64,000 nt of DNA from Microtetraspora sp. NBRC 16547 (GCF_030268965.1 NZ_BSSE01000017.1:1-64000), one strand, 5' to 3'; counted from the first letter of the stretch, positions 1-8,608 are shown. Notes: generated by a model from the letters alone, not told the origin. Numbers and translations: made by a program.

Positions 1-50
1 ACCGTTCAGGGGCACATCCCTCCCCACGACACGCGAACGCGCACAAAGAC

Positions 51-122
51 GAGTGGGGACTTAAAACTGGCCACCAGCGGTGACCTCAACCCGGCCACCT
101 GCGGCTACTTTTACACGGCCAC
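51..122 (-). repeat. IS21-like terminal tandem repeats (3 x 24 bp)
   Basis: Three degenerate 24-bp direct repeats lie head to tail at 51-74, 75-98 and 99-122. On the minus strand each begins GTGGCC and continues roughly as GTTTAAGTCACCGCTG. Multiple GTGGCCAGTTT-type repeats are typical of the ends of IS21-family (IstA/IstB) elements in actinomycetes. No istA or istB lies inside the window, so the element body, if present, is off the left edge or already lost. The recognisable hydrolase reading frame to the right stops at about 122, consistent with insertion into that gene. Family assignment is inferred from repeat appearance. Confidence 0.55.
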
Positions 123-655
123 GGACAACAATGTGTTCGCCTCGCCTCGCCCCGCCGTGGCGGCGATCTGTGCCTGCAACGAGGTCCATCGAGTGCGCAG
201 GCCCTTCGGTAGCCCCGAGTCGCGCTCAGGACTGTCACCGGCACGTCGGGAAGCCGTGAGGAGGCACGCAGCCGTCGGATAGCCGGGATGTGAGCCCGGA
301 GCAATCCGTACTCCGCGGCGGCGGTGCGCCTCTGATGCTCGTGCGCATCGCAGGCCGATTCCGCATCGACGAGCAGATCCCGGACGCGTGGGTCTTCGCT
401 CTGTTCGCCTGCCTCCTGTGCGATCCGCTCGCGACGAGTACCGTCAGCCAGCCCTAAGGACGCTCTCAAGACAGACAGGCGGGCGAGTATCGCCTCAGCC
501 GCGCGTATGGTCCAGGGCTGGAACTCCTCGTGCGCGGGATCCACGAGAACCAGCCCCGCGATCAGCTCCGGATCGGCCCAGGCCACGAGCTGGGCCAGCA
601 TCGTGGAGAGATACGCGTCCATCATGAGCCCGTAAGGAGGGGCACGTAGCGGCAA
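123..655 (-). pseudogene. alpha/beta-hydrolase remnant, truncated and frameshifted
   Basis: The minus-strand frame encodes recognisable alpha/beta-hydrolase sequence (LVAWADPELIAGLVLVDPAH, then DVPVTVLSATRG). Continuing the fold requires switching frame near 213 (GLPKGLRTRW) and again near 150 (GEHIVV, the usual approach to the catalytic histidine). The part expected to hold the GxSxG nucleophile elbow instead reads LMMDAYLSTMLAQL, so the nucleophile is missing. There is no hydrolase-like sequence upstream of 655. The 3' side ends at the IS21-like repeats and lacks the catalytic His. Two frameshifts, a lost N-terminus and a cut C-terminus make this a dead gene. Confidence 0.7.
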
Positions 656-709
656 TCATTGAGACGCCTTTCTCGGCTTGAGGTGCAGGGCCGTCATAAC
701 CTGCCGCGG

Positions 710-1204
710 TCACCCGACCACCTTGTCCAGGAATCCGGCCAGGTTAGCCGTGGTCCTCTCGATCTGCTCCTCCAGCGTGAGCGACTCATGAAGCCGCCCG
801 CCGGGCCCGACCTCCTTCTTCCCGCGCAGGTAGAGCGAGCAGGCCAGATCAGTGCAGATGTAGGCGCCCACCGAGTTGCCCTGCTGCCCGTTCCGCCCCG
901 CTCTGCGCGCGGTCAACAGCGAGACGCCGTCTCCCGTGTGCATGGTCAGGCACAACGAGCACATGCTCCGCCGTACATGCCCGGCATGCGGCGCAGCCCG
1001 CCGCAGCGCCACCGCCATGAACCCGTCGCCGGACTCGGCGACCAGGTAGGCCCGCTCCGGCGAAGCCGGGTCCCGCCAACCGAGGAAGTCCAGGTCATCC
1101 CATGGCCGCGCGGCCAGATCCCTGGGTACGGCCAGACGCTTCGCCTCGCCCTTGGTGCAGTTGACGAATGACGCGCGGATGTCGCGCTCGGTAACCGGTC
1201 TCAC
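710..1204 (-). CDS. FBP-domain (EF-G-binding-like) treble-clef zinc protein
   Basis: 164-residue soluble protein. Four cysteines form a zinc-finger pattern: C82-x2-C85 (CSLC) and C117-x4-C122 (CTDLAC). The stretch between them matches the FBP C-terminal domain seen in elongation-factor-G-binding, fusidic-acid-resistance-type proteins. Actinomycete members are stand-alone copies of that domain, usually annotated only as FBP domain-containing protein; a role at the ribosome or EF-G is a family inference. The start is GTG at 1204, because the frame has no better-placed ATG upstream. It is monocistronic, with a 167-bp gap to the DivIVA gene. The leader holds an AT-rich stretch (about 1240-1262) that may supply the -10 region. 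Confidence 0.75.
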   Translation of the reverse strand: MRPVTERDIRASFVNCTKGEAKRLAVPRDLAARPWDDLDFLGWRDPASPERAYLVAESGDGFMAVALRRAAPHAGHVRRSMCSLCLTMHTGDGVSLLTARRAGRNGQQGNSVGAYICTDLACSLYLRGKKEVGPGGRLHESLTLEEQIERTTANLAGFLDKVVG

Positions 1205-1371
1205 AGATCAGAAAGCTACTGTTCCTAGAGAAACATGGCGAGTGATTATTTATTATCCTAGACCCTCTAGGTTGGCCGCCGGCTTCGTGTTCGTCGATGG
1301 GTCCAGGCGCCACCACCGAGGCTCGGTTCCCGCGAGCCCGCTTGTTCGAATTCGGACCCCACCCGCGGGTG

Positions 1372-2013
1372 TCAGGGCTGGGCCCTGTCGGCGAGAGAAC
1401 CCCGCTCGGGAATGGAGCCGAGCTTGCCCACCTCCTGGGCCAGCCCCTCGAGGACCGCGCGGAGCTGCACCTGCGTGACTTCCGCGAACGTACGCAGGTA
1501 GGCGATCCGGCGTTCCAGCTCCTCGGCGTCCGCCGTCTGGGGGGCGGCCCCCTCGCGGTACGTGCCGGCCGCCCGCTCCGCCGCCTCCTCCGCCCGCTGC
1601 TTCGCCTCCTGCAGGATCTGCTCGTACTGCTGACGGGCCTGACCGATGATCTGGCGGGCGTAATCCTCCGCCTCGGCTATCTGGGCGTCGGCCGTCTGCT
1701 GCGCACGGGACAGGATGTTGACCGCGTCGACGCTGAGGCCGCCCAGCTGGACCATGTCCGCGGGATTCATGTTGATCCCGTGCTCCTTGTACCACTGCCT
1801 CATGCGGTCGACGTCCGCGCGCAGGTCGGCCTTCTCCCTGTCGCCGGACGCCATGTCCTCGGCCACGCGGTACAGGAAGGTGCGCACCTCGTCCGCGCTG
1901 TAACCGCGTTGTCCGATCTTGCTGCGCGAGAACTCCTGGTTGCGCACCCGGTCCGGGGTGAGGGGCTGGTGATCGCCCAGCAGGCGATTCTCCCATCGGG
2001 TCTCCACCGTCAT
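1372..2013 (-). CDS. DivIVA-domain coiled-coil protein
   Basis: 213 residues. After a short basic N-terminus, residues 18-60 (LTPDRVRNQEF...GYSADEVRTFL) match the DivIVA membrane-curvature-sensing domain. A long, charged, Ala/Glu/Gln-rich coiled coil follows (about 55-150), then a short tail. DivIVA proteins mark poles and septa and organise tip growth in actinomycetes. This one is shorter than the essential DivIVA/Wag31 and is probably an accessory scaffold. Its ATG overlaps the stop of the upstream flavohaemoprotein gene by four bases (ATGA), so it is translationally coupled to two haem-globin genes, an unusual context. Confidence 0.75.
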   Translation of the reverse strand: MTVETRWENRLLGDHQPLTPDRVRNQEFSRSKIGQRGYSADEVRTFLYRVAEDMASGDREKADLRADVDRMRQWYKEHGINMNPADMVQLGGLSVDAVNILSRAQQTADAQIAEAEDYARQIIGQARQQYEQILQEAKQRAEEAAERAAGTYREGAAPQTADAEELERRIAYLRTFAEVTQVQLRAVLEGLAQEVGKLGSIPERGSLADRAQP

Positions 2014-3131
2014 GACTCCAGACCTCTTTCGCTTGTGAACTCGTCGAAATGGATCTGATCGGCTGGCACGCCGGCATCAAGCAGGCGTGCGACGGTGGCG
2101 CGAACCATCTCCTCTGAGCCGCACACGAAGACCTCCTGGCCGCGCCAGGACTGCAATGCGACGTCCACCGCGTAGCCGCGATTCCCCCGGTAGAAAGGGT
2201 CGTGGGAGACGGCGGGCGTCACCGTCAGCCACGGTTGCTCGGCGTCCATCTTCGTCAGCGTGTCGAGGTCGTACAGGTCCCGGGATGTGCGGGCGCCGAC
2301 AATGAGATCGACCTTGCGCCCGGGTCCCCCGAAGATCGCCTGTTCCACGAGCGCCTTGAGCGGCGCGAGACCGGTGCCGCCGGCGATGAGGAGCAGGTCA
2401 CCGGGCATGTCGGGGCGGAGCGTCAGCCGGTCGCCCACGGGCGCGCCCAGCCGCAGGATGTCACCACGCCGAGTGCCCAGCACGAGAGCCGTGCTGACGG
2501 CTCCACCGTCGACCATGCGGACATGCAGGTCGATGGTGTTGTCCTGCCGCGGCGCGTTGGCCATGGAGTAGTACCGCCAGCGCCCGGATCGCTTGACGAC
2601 CGACACCGAAGCCGACTGGCCGGGCTGGAATGGGTACTGATATTTCATGCGGGCCCGGATGACGGCGGTCTCCAGGGTGCGGAGCTCATGGCTGATGACC
2701 TCGGCCTCCCACCAGGGTGGAGTCGTCTTCGCCGCCTCCGCGGCGGCCTCGACCATGACCTGGGCGACCAGGTCGTACGCCTGCGTCCAGGCCTGTGCCA
2801 GGGCGGGCGTCCAGCGATCGCCGAGGAAGTGCTCCAGGGTGGCGAGCAGCGCCCTGCCGACGGCGGGATAGTGGTCGGCGACGACGGAGAACTTGCGGTG
2901 GTCGCGGCCGAGTTGCTGCAGGAACGGAACCAGTTCGTTGACCCGGTCGACGTTGCTGACGATGTGCCCGAGTGCGCCGACGAGCCTGTCACGTTGATGT
3001 GCCATGGAGACCGGGAACATGTTCCGCGTCTCCGGATACATCAGGAACAGTGCCGAGTAAAAGTACAGCGGCACCTGGTCGCCCGAGCGGGAGACCTGGT
3101 GCCAGCTGTCCTTCAAAGCTTGCGCGTCCAC
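2010..3131 (-). CDS. hmp: flavohaemoprotein (globin-FAD-NAD nitric oxide dioxygenase)
   Basis: 373 residues with the flavohaemoglobin layout. The globin domain is at about 1-140. A ferredoxin-reductase-like FAD domain has the RxYS motif (WRYYSMANAP), and the NAD-binding domain has LLIAGGTGLAPLKAL and a C-terminal VFVCGSEEM motif. The family oxidises NO to nitrate with O2 and NAD(P)H. It is slightly shorter than E. coli Hmp (about 396 residues) but no domain is missing. The start is a GTG placed directly after the TAG stop of the truncated globin gene, with no intergenic base, so translation probably depends on coupling. The 3' end overlaps the DivIVA gene (ATGA). The operon suggests a NO/O2 stress unit. 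Confidence 0.85.
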   Translation of the reverse strand: MDAQALKDSWHQVSRSGDQVPLYFYSALFLMYPETRNMFPVSMAHQRDRLVGALGHIVSNVDRVNELVPFLQQLGRDHRKFSVVADHYPAVGRALLATLEHFLGDRWTPALAQAWTQAYDLVAQVMVEAAAEAAKTTPPWWEAEVISHELRTLETAVIRARMKYQYPFQPGQSASVSVVKRSGRWRYYSMANAPRQDNTIDLHVRMVDGGAVSTALVLGTRRGDILRLGAPVGDRLTLRPDMPGDLLLIAGGTGLAPLKALVEQAIFGGPGRKVDLIVGARTSRDLYDLDTLTKMDAEQPWLTVTPAVSHDPFYRGNRGYAVDVALQSWRGQEVFVCGSEEMVRATVARLLDAGVPADQIHFDEFTSERGLES

Positions 3132-3512
3132 CTATTTCGCGTCCGCGGGCTCGCCCACGATGGACGGCATGACGCCGTTCAGGGTCTCGACGACGTGCTG
3201 GAGGATCTCCTCTCCGACGCCGCCGTCCCGCAGGATCGTCACGAGGATCTCGCCGACCTTCGCGTAGTGCTCGGGGGTGATGCCCATGCCCCGGTGCGCC
3301 TCGCCCAGGTCACGGCCTTCGTACGGGTCCGGGCCGCCGAGGACGGAGCACAACAGCATGACCATGTGCCGCTTCAGCTTGGGCATCTCGACATCGGCGA
3401 AGTATGGCTTCAGGTCGATGTCGTCGAGCACGACCACGTAGAAGCGCTCGACCACGTCACGGACGACCGACGCGCCCCCGACCTGGTCGTAATACGACAG
3501 CTGGGTTTCCAC
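3132..3512 (-). CDS. glbN: group I truncated haemoglobin
   Basis: 126 residues, typical truncated-haemoglobin length. Features are the N-terminal SYYDQVGG start of the 2-on-2 globin fold, FYVVVLDDIDLKPYF around the B/CD region, and the HRGMGITPEHYAKV helix where family members carry the proximal His. Group I trHbs (trHbN) bind O2 and NO and can detoxify NO. The start is GTG at 3512, preceded by a strong AGGAGG (complement of 3517-3522) at ideal spacing; this is the first gene of the globin-flavohaemoprotein-DivIVA operon. Pairing with a flavohaemoprotein supports NO detoxification. Confidence 0.85.
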   Translation of the reverse strand: METQLSYYDQVGGASVVRDVVERFYVVVLDDIDLKPYFADVEMPKLKRHMVMLLCSVLGGPDPYEGRDLGEAHRGMGITPEHYAKVGEILVTILRDGGVGEEILQHVVETLNGVMPSIVGEPADAK

Positions 3513-4283
3513 AGAACCTCCTAAACCGCGCTATGACAGCATGGGGCGAGTTGACGGCCATTTGATCACTTGGCCAACCCGTGCGGTCATGGCGCGGTCG
3601 AACCGAGACGGACGACGCCCGGCGGCTCGGGATATCCGGCCGCTCCCGCCCGCGAAAGGGGGCCCGGAGCAACCTGGACACCCCAGGAAAGATGCCGAAT
3701 GAGGGCGCGCGTGCCGCCATTCCGTCACCCTCCTTCGAGGCCAGAGCGCAGGAAATGCCGAGGTGTCGAGCCGCGTCCGAGACTGTGGTGCGGGCGGTCA
3801 CCTCAACAACCTCGCCCTATCTAAGCAGCAATCACTCGGGACTGTCACAGTAATGGCAATATGCGACCAATTCTTCCGATTTTTGCCGATCAGGCCGTAC
3901 GTAGAGTCATATATCAAGGTCAGTCGTGGTGGCCGCCGCGAGAAGTCCGTACGTTACGGAACGCTCCAGCGCCTTGTACCGCGCCAAAACTCGTCACATG
4001 GGACGTGAGCTGGGAGTTTCTCCAGAGCTGCTGCTTGGAACGGTGGATATTCATTGATCAGCCCGCCGAGCGGCCACTTCCATGACGAACAGGACGCGAA
4101 TATTTTTCAAGAAATGTTTTTTAAGAACATCGCGTCGGAAAAAATCGATCTTGCCCGCATCGCCACCTCAGTCGGAGGATCAGCAACGTGGAAAGGCGTG
4201 GACCGCCGCACCAGCCCGGTGGACCCCCCTACGTCAGGGGTCGTCGTACCGGCGTCGGCCCACGCCTTACTACCACCGGGCGG
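3513..4283. other. gene-poor stretch, partly AT-rich
   Basis: No open frame here shows recognisable family features or sustained actinomycete codon bias. Bases about 3850-4170 are clearly richer in A+T than the surroundings, with short A/T runs near 4100-4145. This could be a promoter-rich spacer or a decayed insertion. A GTG preceded by GGAGG occurs at 4188 on the plus strand, but the ORF it opens runs antisense to the minus-strand fragment next door and is not trusted. The promoter of the globin operon must lie in the right-hand part of this interval. Confidence 0.5.
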
Positions 4284-4472
4284 TCAGTTGCCGGGGTCGA
4301 TGATCAGGTCCTTGTCGAGTTTCCTGATGGCCTCGCGGTCGGCGTAGATCTGCTCGACATCGTCGTGGGCGAGGATGACGTAGCCCATGGTCATGCTCGC
4401 CACGATGTCGGTGGTGGCTTCCACGCGGTCACCGGTGCGCACCACGTGCTGGCGGAGTGCTGATACGGCGGG
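4284..4472 (-). pseudogene. C-terminal gene remnant, possibly ATP-grasp
   Basis: The minus-strand frame ending at TGA 4284-4286 reads like a real protein tail (VRTGDRVEATTDIVASMTMG, then ILAHDDVEQIYADREAIRKL). It resembles the C-terminal lobe of ATP-grasp carboxylate-amine ligases, in which a domain of the form V-x-x-GD-x-V-x-x-TTD precedes a hydrophobic strand and an acidic helix. No start codon with a ribosome site and no upstream part exists; beyond about 4470 the frame runs antisense-like through the flavoenzyme gene. It is best read as the surviving 3' end of a deleted gene. Family assignment is weak. Confidence 0.35.
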
Positions 4473-4473
4473 A

Positions 4474-6333
4474 TCAATCGAGGTCCTTGACCGCCTGGTA
4501 TGCCTCGTCGATCGCCGAGTCCACGTAGGCGCGGGGCCCCGCGTCCGTGTTGGCGATCGCCAGGTTACCGTACGGCCGGCGGGCGGTCGCGCTGGGCAGC
4601 GGGCCGTCCGGGTAGAAGGTCGCCCACGGCCTGCCGTACTCCAGGGCGTAGCCGTGAGCCCACCGGTTGACCGTGATCGCCGTGATGTCGCGGGCCGGAT
4701 CGAAGCCACCCTGGCCCAGGCTGCGCAGCAGCAGTTCCCTGGTGGTGCGCTCGATCTGCTCGAAGGGAGTCTGGATCAGCTCGACGCGCCCCTTCACCGC
4801 GCCGATGCGCGGGTCCGGGTTGGGCAGGGCGCACGCCCGGGTGAGGTGCAGGGTGATCGGCTCGTCGGGGTTGCGTGGGTGCTCGTAGCCGCCCATGCTG
4901 ACCGGGAAGTCGAGCGAGGCGCCCACCCAGTACGACCCGGGGTAGCGGACGCTCTGGATGCCGAGGTTCTTGAACGCCTTCCAGTCGCGCAGCACCACAT
5001 TGGTGTAGAGCAGCGGCAGCCGTACCGCTTCCTTCAGCGCGAGTCGCTGATCCTCGGGGAGGTCGGGCACCAGGTAGGGGATCATCTGGTGCTGGCACGC
5101 GAGGATCACCTTGGCGCCGTGGACCGAGCGGAGGCTGCCGTCCTGGACGTAGGAGACCTCGCCATCGCCCGTGACCTTGACGACCGGGCTGGACAGGCGC
5201 AGCCGTACCTTCGAGCCCTTCACATCGAGCTGGTCGTAGCGGACCTTGGCCGTGACCAGCTTCTCCATCGTGTGCCCGGAGGCGGAGCTGGGGATCAGCG
5301 CGCGGACCAGCGCCCTGGCCACTCCGGCGTTGCCGTCCGGGAAGTGGTAGATGTACTCGTCCTCGGCCTCCCAGAACTTCCACGCGGTGGGCGAGCTGAG
5401 CCGGTGCGGCTTGGAGCTGTCGAGCTGGAGCCCGCCGAAGCCGGGGTAGCCGTCCCCCCACGCGTCCAGCGCACCGACCGCGTCGGCACCGTAGCCCCAG
5501 TTGCCGCTCGGCATGGTCTGCACGTACTTGATCACGTCGGGGTGGACCTTGACGACGTCGCGCAGGTAGTCGACGTAGGTCAGCTCGGCCAGCCGGAGCT
5601 TCTTCTCCTCGTCCGACAACCCCGTCAGCCAGTCCTGGGAGTCGAGCCCGGCCAGGTCCTTCAGCGCGTCGGCGTGCAGCGGCGCCTCGGCCAGCCCGTC
5701 CTTGCCGATGGCCAGGTAGTCGCGGCCGAAGGTCTCCTTGTCGAAGAAGGTCGCCCGCCCCAGGCCCTTGTAGGTCTCCTTGTGGAAGTAGCTTTCGAAC
5801 CGCTGCACCTCGATGCCGACGTCCTTCAGCAGGCCCTTGGCTTGCTCCGAGTAGGTGGAGGGGTGGTCCAGCGACTGCGAGCCGCCGTAACCGATCAGCC
5901 TGCGCCCGTCCACCTCGAACTCGTTGCGTACGGCATGCCCGCCGAAGTCCTCGCCCACCTCCAGCAGCAGGATCGTGGCGTTGGCGTGCTTCTTGTGGTA
6001 GAACCAGGCCGCTGCCAGCCCGCTGAGCCCTGCGCCGACCACCACCAGGTCGTAGCGCTCTCCGGTCGGCTTGGCCTGGCCCATGTCGAATGTGCCGTTG
6101 CGCAAGGCGTGCGGCACCTTGAACATCTCGTCCGTCTGGCCTCTGAGCCCACTCTTCGCAGGGGGGTACGGCCCGGCCGTCGGCTTGTCCGCCGCCGCGG
6201 TCGATGCCGCATGGGCGGGGCCACCCGCGGTGCCGACCGTGAGCCCGGCAGCGGCGGCGGTGAGGACGACGCCGTTGAGGAAGTCCCGCCGGTTGATAGC
6301 TCGATCCATACCAAGTTCGCGGTCAGAGAACAT
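4474..6333 (-). CDS. Tat-exported spermidine-dehydrogenase-like FAD oxidoreductase
   Basis: 619 residues. The N-terminus carries the family hallmark DRELGMDRAINRRDFLNG followed by a hydrophobic segment and Ala-x-Ala site: a twin-arginine signal, so the folded flavoprotein is exported. The Rossmann FAD motif is DLVVVGAGLSGLAA at about 100-113, and family motifs GYGGSQSLD and YHFPDGNAGVARALVR are present. The architecture matches SpdH-like amine dehydrogenases/NAD(P)-binding proteins, which oxidise polyamines with an uncharacterised acceptor; the substrate here is unknown. The ATG at 6333 is preceded by AAGGAGATGCC. A paralogue lies at 15491-17401 inside a permease/amidohydrolase operon; this copy stands alone. 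Confidence 0.8.
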   Translation of the reverse strand: MFSDRELGMDRAINRRDFLNGVVLTAAAAGLTVGTAGGPAHAASTAAADKPTAGPYPPAKSGLRGQTDEMFKVPHALRNGTFDMGQAKPTGERYDLVVVGAGLSGLAAAWFYHKKHANATILLLEVGEDFGGHAVRNEFEVDGRRLIGYGGSQSLDHPSTYSEQAKGLLKDVGIEVQRFESYFHKETYKGLGRATFFDKETFGRDYLAIGKDGLAEAPLHADALKDLAGLDSQDWLTGLSDEEKKLRLAELTYVDYLRDVVKVHPDVIKYVQTMPSGNWGYGADAVGALDAWGDGYPGFGGLQLDSSKPHRLSSPTAWKFWEAEDEYIYHFPDGNAGVARALVRALIPSSASGHTMEKLVTAKVRYDQLDVKGSKVRLRLSSPVVKVTGDGEVSYVQDGSLRSVHGAKVILACQHQMIPYLVPDLPEDQRLALKEAVRLPLLYTNVVLRDWKAFKNLGIQSVRYPGSYWVGASLDFPVSMGGYEHPRNPDEPITLHLTRACALPNPDPRIGAVKGRVELIQTPFEQIERTTRELLLRSLGQGGFDPARDITAITVNRWAHGYALEYGRPWATFYPDGPLPSATARRPYGNLAIANTDAGPRAYVDSAIDEAYQAVKDLD

Positions 6334-6519
6334 GGCATCTCCTTGATCTTGGGGGATGGCGAGGAGTCAAGCACCGCGCTGGTTATACGCACAAGCACGA
6401 TGCATGTAACGACACACCGGCAAGCTGTTACACGTTGTCGGACGCAATGACGGCGGATGACGGAAGCGCAGGAGGGGATGGCTGCTTAGGCTCCCTGCGG
6501 GTCGGGTGTCTCGGCGAGC

Positions 6520-6963
6520 TCAGCCGGCCAGCGCGTTCCGGACCCATTCGCGCAGCTCCGACGCCGGCGCCGCGCCTCTCTGCCGGCTGACGACCCGCCC
6601 CTGTTTCAATACGGCGAGGGTCGGGATGGCGTGGACGCCGAAGCGCTCCGAGAGCCGGGGCGCCTCGTCGACGTTCACCTCCACCAGCTTTACTCGCCCT
6701 GCCAGTTCCTCCGCCACCTGCCGGAGCACCGGGGTCACCATGCGGCACGGTCCGCACCACTTGGCCCAGAAGTCGACGACGACCGGGATCTGCGCCCCCT
6801 CGACGACCTCGGTGAAGTCGTCGTCCCCGGCTTCGGTGACCCAGGGCAGGGGCTCGCGGCACTCGCCGCAGCGTGGGATCCCTGACGCGGCGCGGGGCAG
6901 CCGGTTCTTACGCCCGCAGTGCGGGCAATGCACGACGCTCGACTCCGTGACCTTGGGGGGCAT
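6520..6963 (-). CDS. thioredoxin with N-terminal zinc ribbon (thioredoxin-2 type)
   Basis: 147 residues. The N-terminal zinc ribbon has C13-x2-C16 (CPHC) and C32-x2-C35 (CGEC). The thioredoxin fold follows with the redox motif WCGPC at 69-73 and the cis-proline strand AIPTLAV. This is the layout of E. coli TrxC, a zinc-containing cytosolic disulfide reductase linked to oxidative stress. Length is normal. The gene is monocistronic, 186 bp upstream of the flavoenzyme gene in the same direction. The spacer contains a TGTAAC/GTTACA inverted pair (6405-6432) that could be part of a promoter or operator; no regulator can be named. Confidence 0.9.
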   Translation of the reverse strand: MPPKVTESSVVHCPHCGRKNRLPRAASGIPRCGECREPLPWVTEAGDDDFTEVVEGAQIPVVVDFWAKWCGPCRMVTPVLRQVAEELAGRVKLVEVNVDEAPRLSERFGVHAIPTLAVLKQGRVVSRQRGAAPASELREWVRNALAG

Positions 6964-7092
6964 TCGTCATGCCTCCGGATTCTCACTCACACGCTGGTGG
7001 TCCAGATCCGCCCTACCCTCACCTCAACCCGACAAACCGGGCGCCGCTGCGGCAGCTGCACCTTCGTGTGTGACTTGGCGTCCTCCATCCTC

Positions 7093-7114
7093 CAAATATC
7101 CATGGAATATTGTG
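7093..7114. promoter_or_regulatory. imperfect palindrome upstream of MFS unit
   Basis: CAAATAT, CCATGG and A-ATATTGTG form a dyad centred on CCATGG, one base off perfect symmetry, in an otherwise G+C-rich spacer. It sits about 60 bp upstream of the 42-codon ORF that leads into the MFS gene. Size and AT-rich arms resemble winged-helix (ArsR/MarR) operators; no regulator gene is adjacent. Confidence 0.4.
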
Positions 7115-7172
7115 CGCGATGCGGGCGCTGCGACCAGCACATCCCGCAGATTCGGATTTTTGGAGGACTGCC

Positions 7173-7301
7173 ATGGGCTTCGCCGACGACCACCTGATAC
7201 CGCTGAACCCGCACGCCGACTTCCTCGTGGCCTGCGGGCCCGCCCACTACGCCGCCGTCCACGGTCGGCACCTCGCGGGCGGAACGGAGGGCCGGCCGTG
7301 A
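7173..7301 (+). CDS. 42-codon ORF coupled to MFS transporter gene
   Basis: The ATG at 7173 is preceded by a good ribosome site (GGAGGACTGCC). The product begins MGFADDHLIPLNPHADFLVA and is 42 residues. Its TGA overlaps the GTG start of the MFS gene (GTGA), so translating this ORF should deliver ribosomes to the transporter start. I do not recognise the peptide; it has no membrane segment or cysteine pattern beyond a single Cys. It may be a leader that controls transporter translation or the remnant of a shortened gene. The well-formed initiation region argues that it is translated. Confidence 0.5.
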   Translation: MGFADDHLIPLNPHADFLVACGPAHYAAVHGRHLAGGTEGRP

Positions 7302-8608
7302 GCACCGCCTCCAGCACTCCGTCGACCGCGTCGCCCACGTCAACCGCGTCGACCGCGTCACCCGCGTCCGGACGACCGCCCATCCGGCTGGGCCTGCGCG
7401 AGAACTGGCTGCAGTTCACCCTGCTGGTCATCGTCAACGCCTGCGTCGGCGGCCTGGTCGGCCTGGAACGCACCACCGTCCCGCTGATCGGCACCCACGT
7501 GTTCGGCCTGGCCAGCGACCTGGCCGTGTTCTCCTTCATCATCGCCTTCGGCGTCACCAAGGCCCTGACCAACCTCGCCGCCGGCGCCCTCACCGCCCGC
7601 TTCCGCCGCAAGCAACTCCTCGTGGCGGGTTGGCTGATCGGCATCCCCGTGCCCTTCGCCCTGGCCTGGGCGCCGTCCTGGGGCTGGATCGTCGCCGCCA
7701 ACGTGGCCCTCGGCATCAACCAGGGCCTGACCTGGTCGATGACCGTCAACATGAAGATCGACCTCGTCGGCCCCGCTCGTCGCGGCCTGGCCACCGGCCT
7801 GAACGAGGCCGCCGGATACGTCACCGTCGGCGGCATCGCCCTGCTCACCGGCTACCTCGCCACCGCCCACGGCCTGCGTCCCGTCCCCGAACTGATCGGC
7901 GTGATCTTCGTCGCTGCCGGACTCGCCCTGTCCCTCGTCGTCCGCGACACCGCCGCCCACGTCGCCCTCGAACTCGCCCAGCACCCCAAACCGACGCCCT
8001 CCGAGGAGTCCACCGGACTGGCCTCCGCCTTCGCACGCACCACCTGGCGCGATCGCTCCCTGCGGGGCGCCAGCCAGGCCGGCCTGGTCAACAACCTCAA
8101 CGACGGCCTGACCTGGGGCGTCTTCCCCCTGCTGTTCACCGACCACGGCCTCGGCCTCGCCGCTGTCGGCCTCATCAAGGGCCTCTATCCGCTGCTGTGG
8201 GGCATCGGCCAGATCCCCACCGGCCACCTCGCCGACCGCTCCGGCCGCAAACCCCTCATCGTCACCGGGATGCTCGTCCAGGCCGCCGGCTTCGTCCTCG
8301 CCCTCGCCCTGCTGGAGCGTCCCCTGCTCGCCGGCATCCTGTCCGCCGTCGCGCTCGGCATCGGCACCGCCATGGTCTACCCCGCTCTCATCGCCTCCGT
8401 CTCCGACCACGCCCACCCCACCTGGCGTGCCAACGCGCTGGGCACCTACCGCTTCTGGCGCGACATCGGCTACGCCGCGGGCGCCCTCGTCGCCGGCATC
8501 CTCGCCGACGCACTCGGCCTGAACGCCACCGTCATCGCCGCCGCCGTCCTCACCGCCGCCTCCGGCCTCCTCGCCGCCCGCTGGATCACCGAACACCCCA
8601 CCCGCTGA
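7298..8608 (+). CDS. MFS transporter
   Basis: 436 residues from the GTG at 7298, with about 12 hydrophobic segments. A Ser/Thr/Ala-rich N-terminal tail precedes TM1 (QFTLLVIVNACVGGLVGL). The cytoplasmic loop between TM2 and TM3 contains ARFRRKQLL, and the second half has the repeat GHLADRSGRKPLIVTG, the MFS motif-A equivalent. Substrate cannot be inferred. An upstream in-frame extension exists but lacks a ribosome site, while the GTG overlaps the upstream 42-codon ORF by four bases. A palindrome at 7093-7114 may control the pair. The gene converges on the GHL10 gene, 37 bp apart. Confidence 0.85.
   Translation: MSTASSTPSTASPTSTASTASPASGRPPIRLGLRENWLQFTLLVIVNACVGGLVGLERTTVPLIGTHVFGLASDLAVFSFIIAFGVTKALTNLAAGALTARFRRKQLLVAGWLIGIPVPFALAWAPSWGWIVAANVALGINQGLTWSMTVNMKIDLVGPARRGLATGLNEAAGYVTVGGIALLTGYLATAHGLRPVPELIGVIFVAAGLALSLVVRDTAAHVALELAQHPKPTPSEESTGLASAFARTTWRDRSLRGASQAGLVNNLNDGLTWGVFPLLFTDHGLGLAAVGLIKGLYPLLWGIGQIPTGHLADRSGRKPLIVTGMLVQAAGFVLALALLERPLLAGILSAVALGIGTAMVYPALIASVSDHAHPTWRANALGTYRFWRDIGYAAGALVAGILADALGLNATVIAAAVLTAASGLLAARWITEHPTR

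Noticed and set aside
1330-1371. GTTCGAATTC-containing stretch considered as a tRNA T-arm
   Set aside because: No acceptor, D or anticodon arms can be formed around it on either strand.
4188-4463. Plus-strand ORF beginning MERRGPPHQPGG with a GGAGG upstream, considered as a small peptide precursor
   Set aside because: Its second half is antisense to the protein-like minus-strand tail at 4284-4472, and no maturation genes are nearby.
6405-6432. TGTAAC/GTTACA inverted pair upstream of the flavoenzyme gene
   Set aside because: Six-base arms separated by 16 bases are likely by chance; no regulator is nearby to support an operator.
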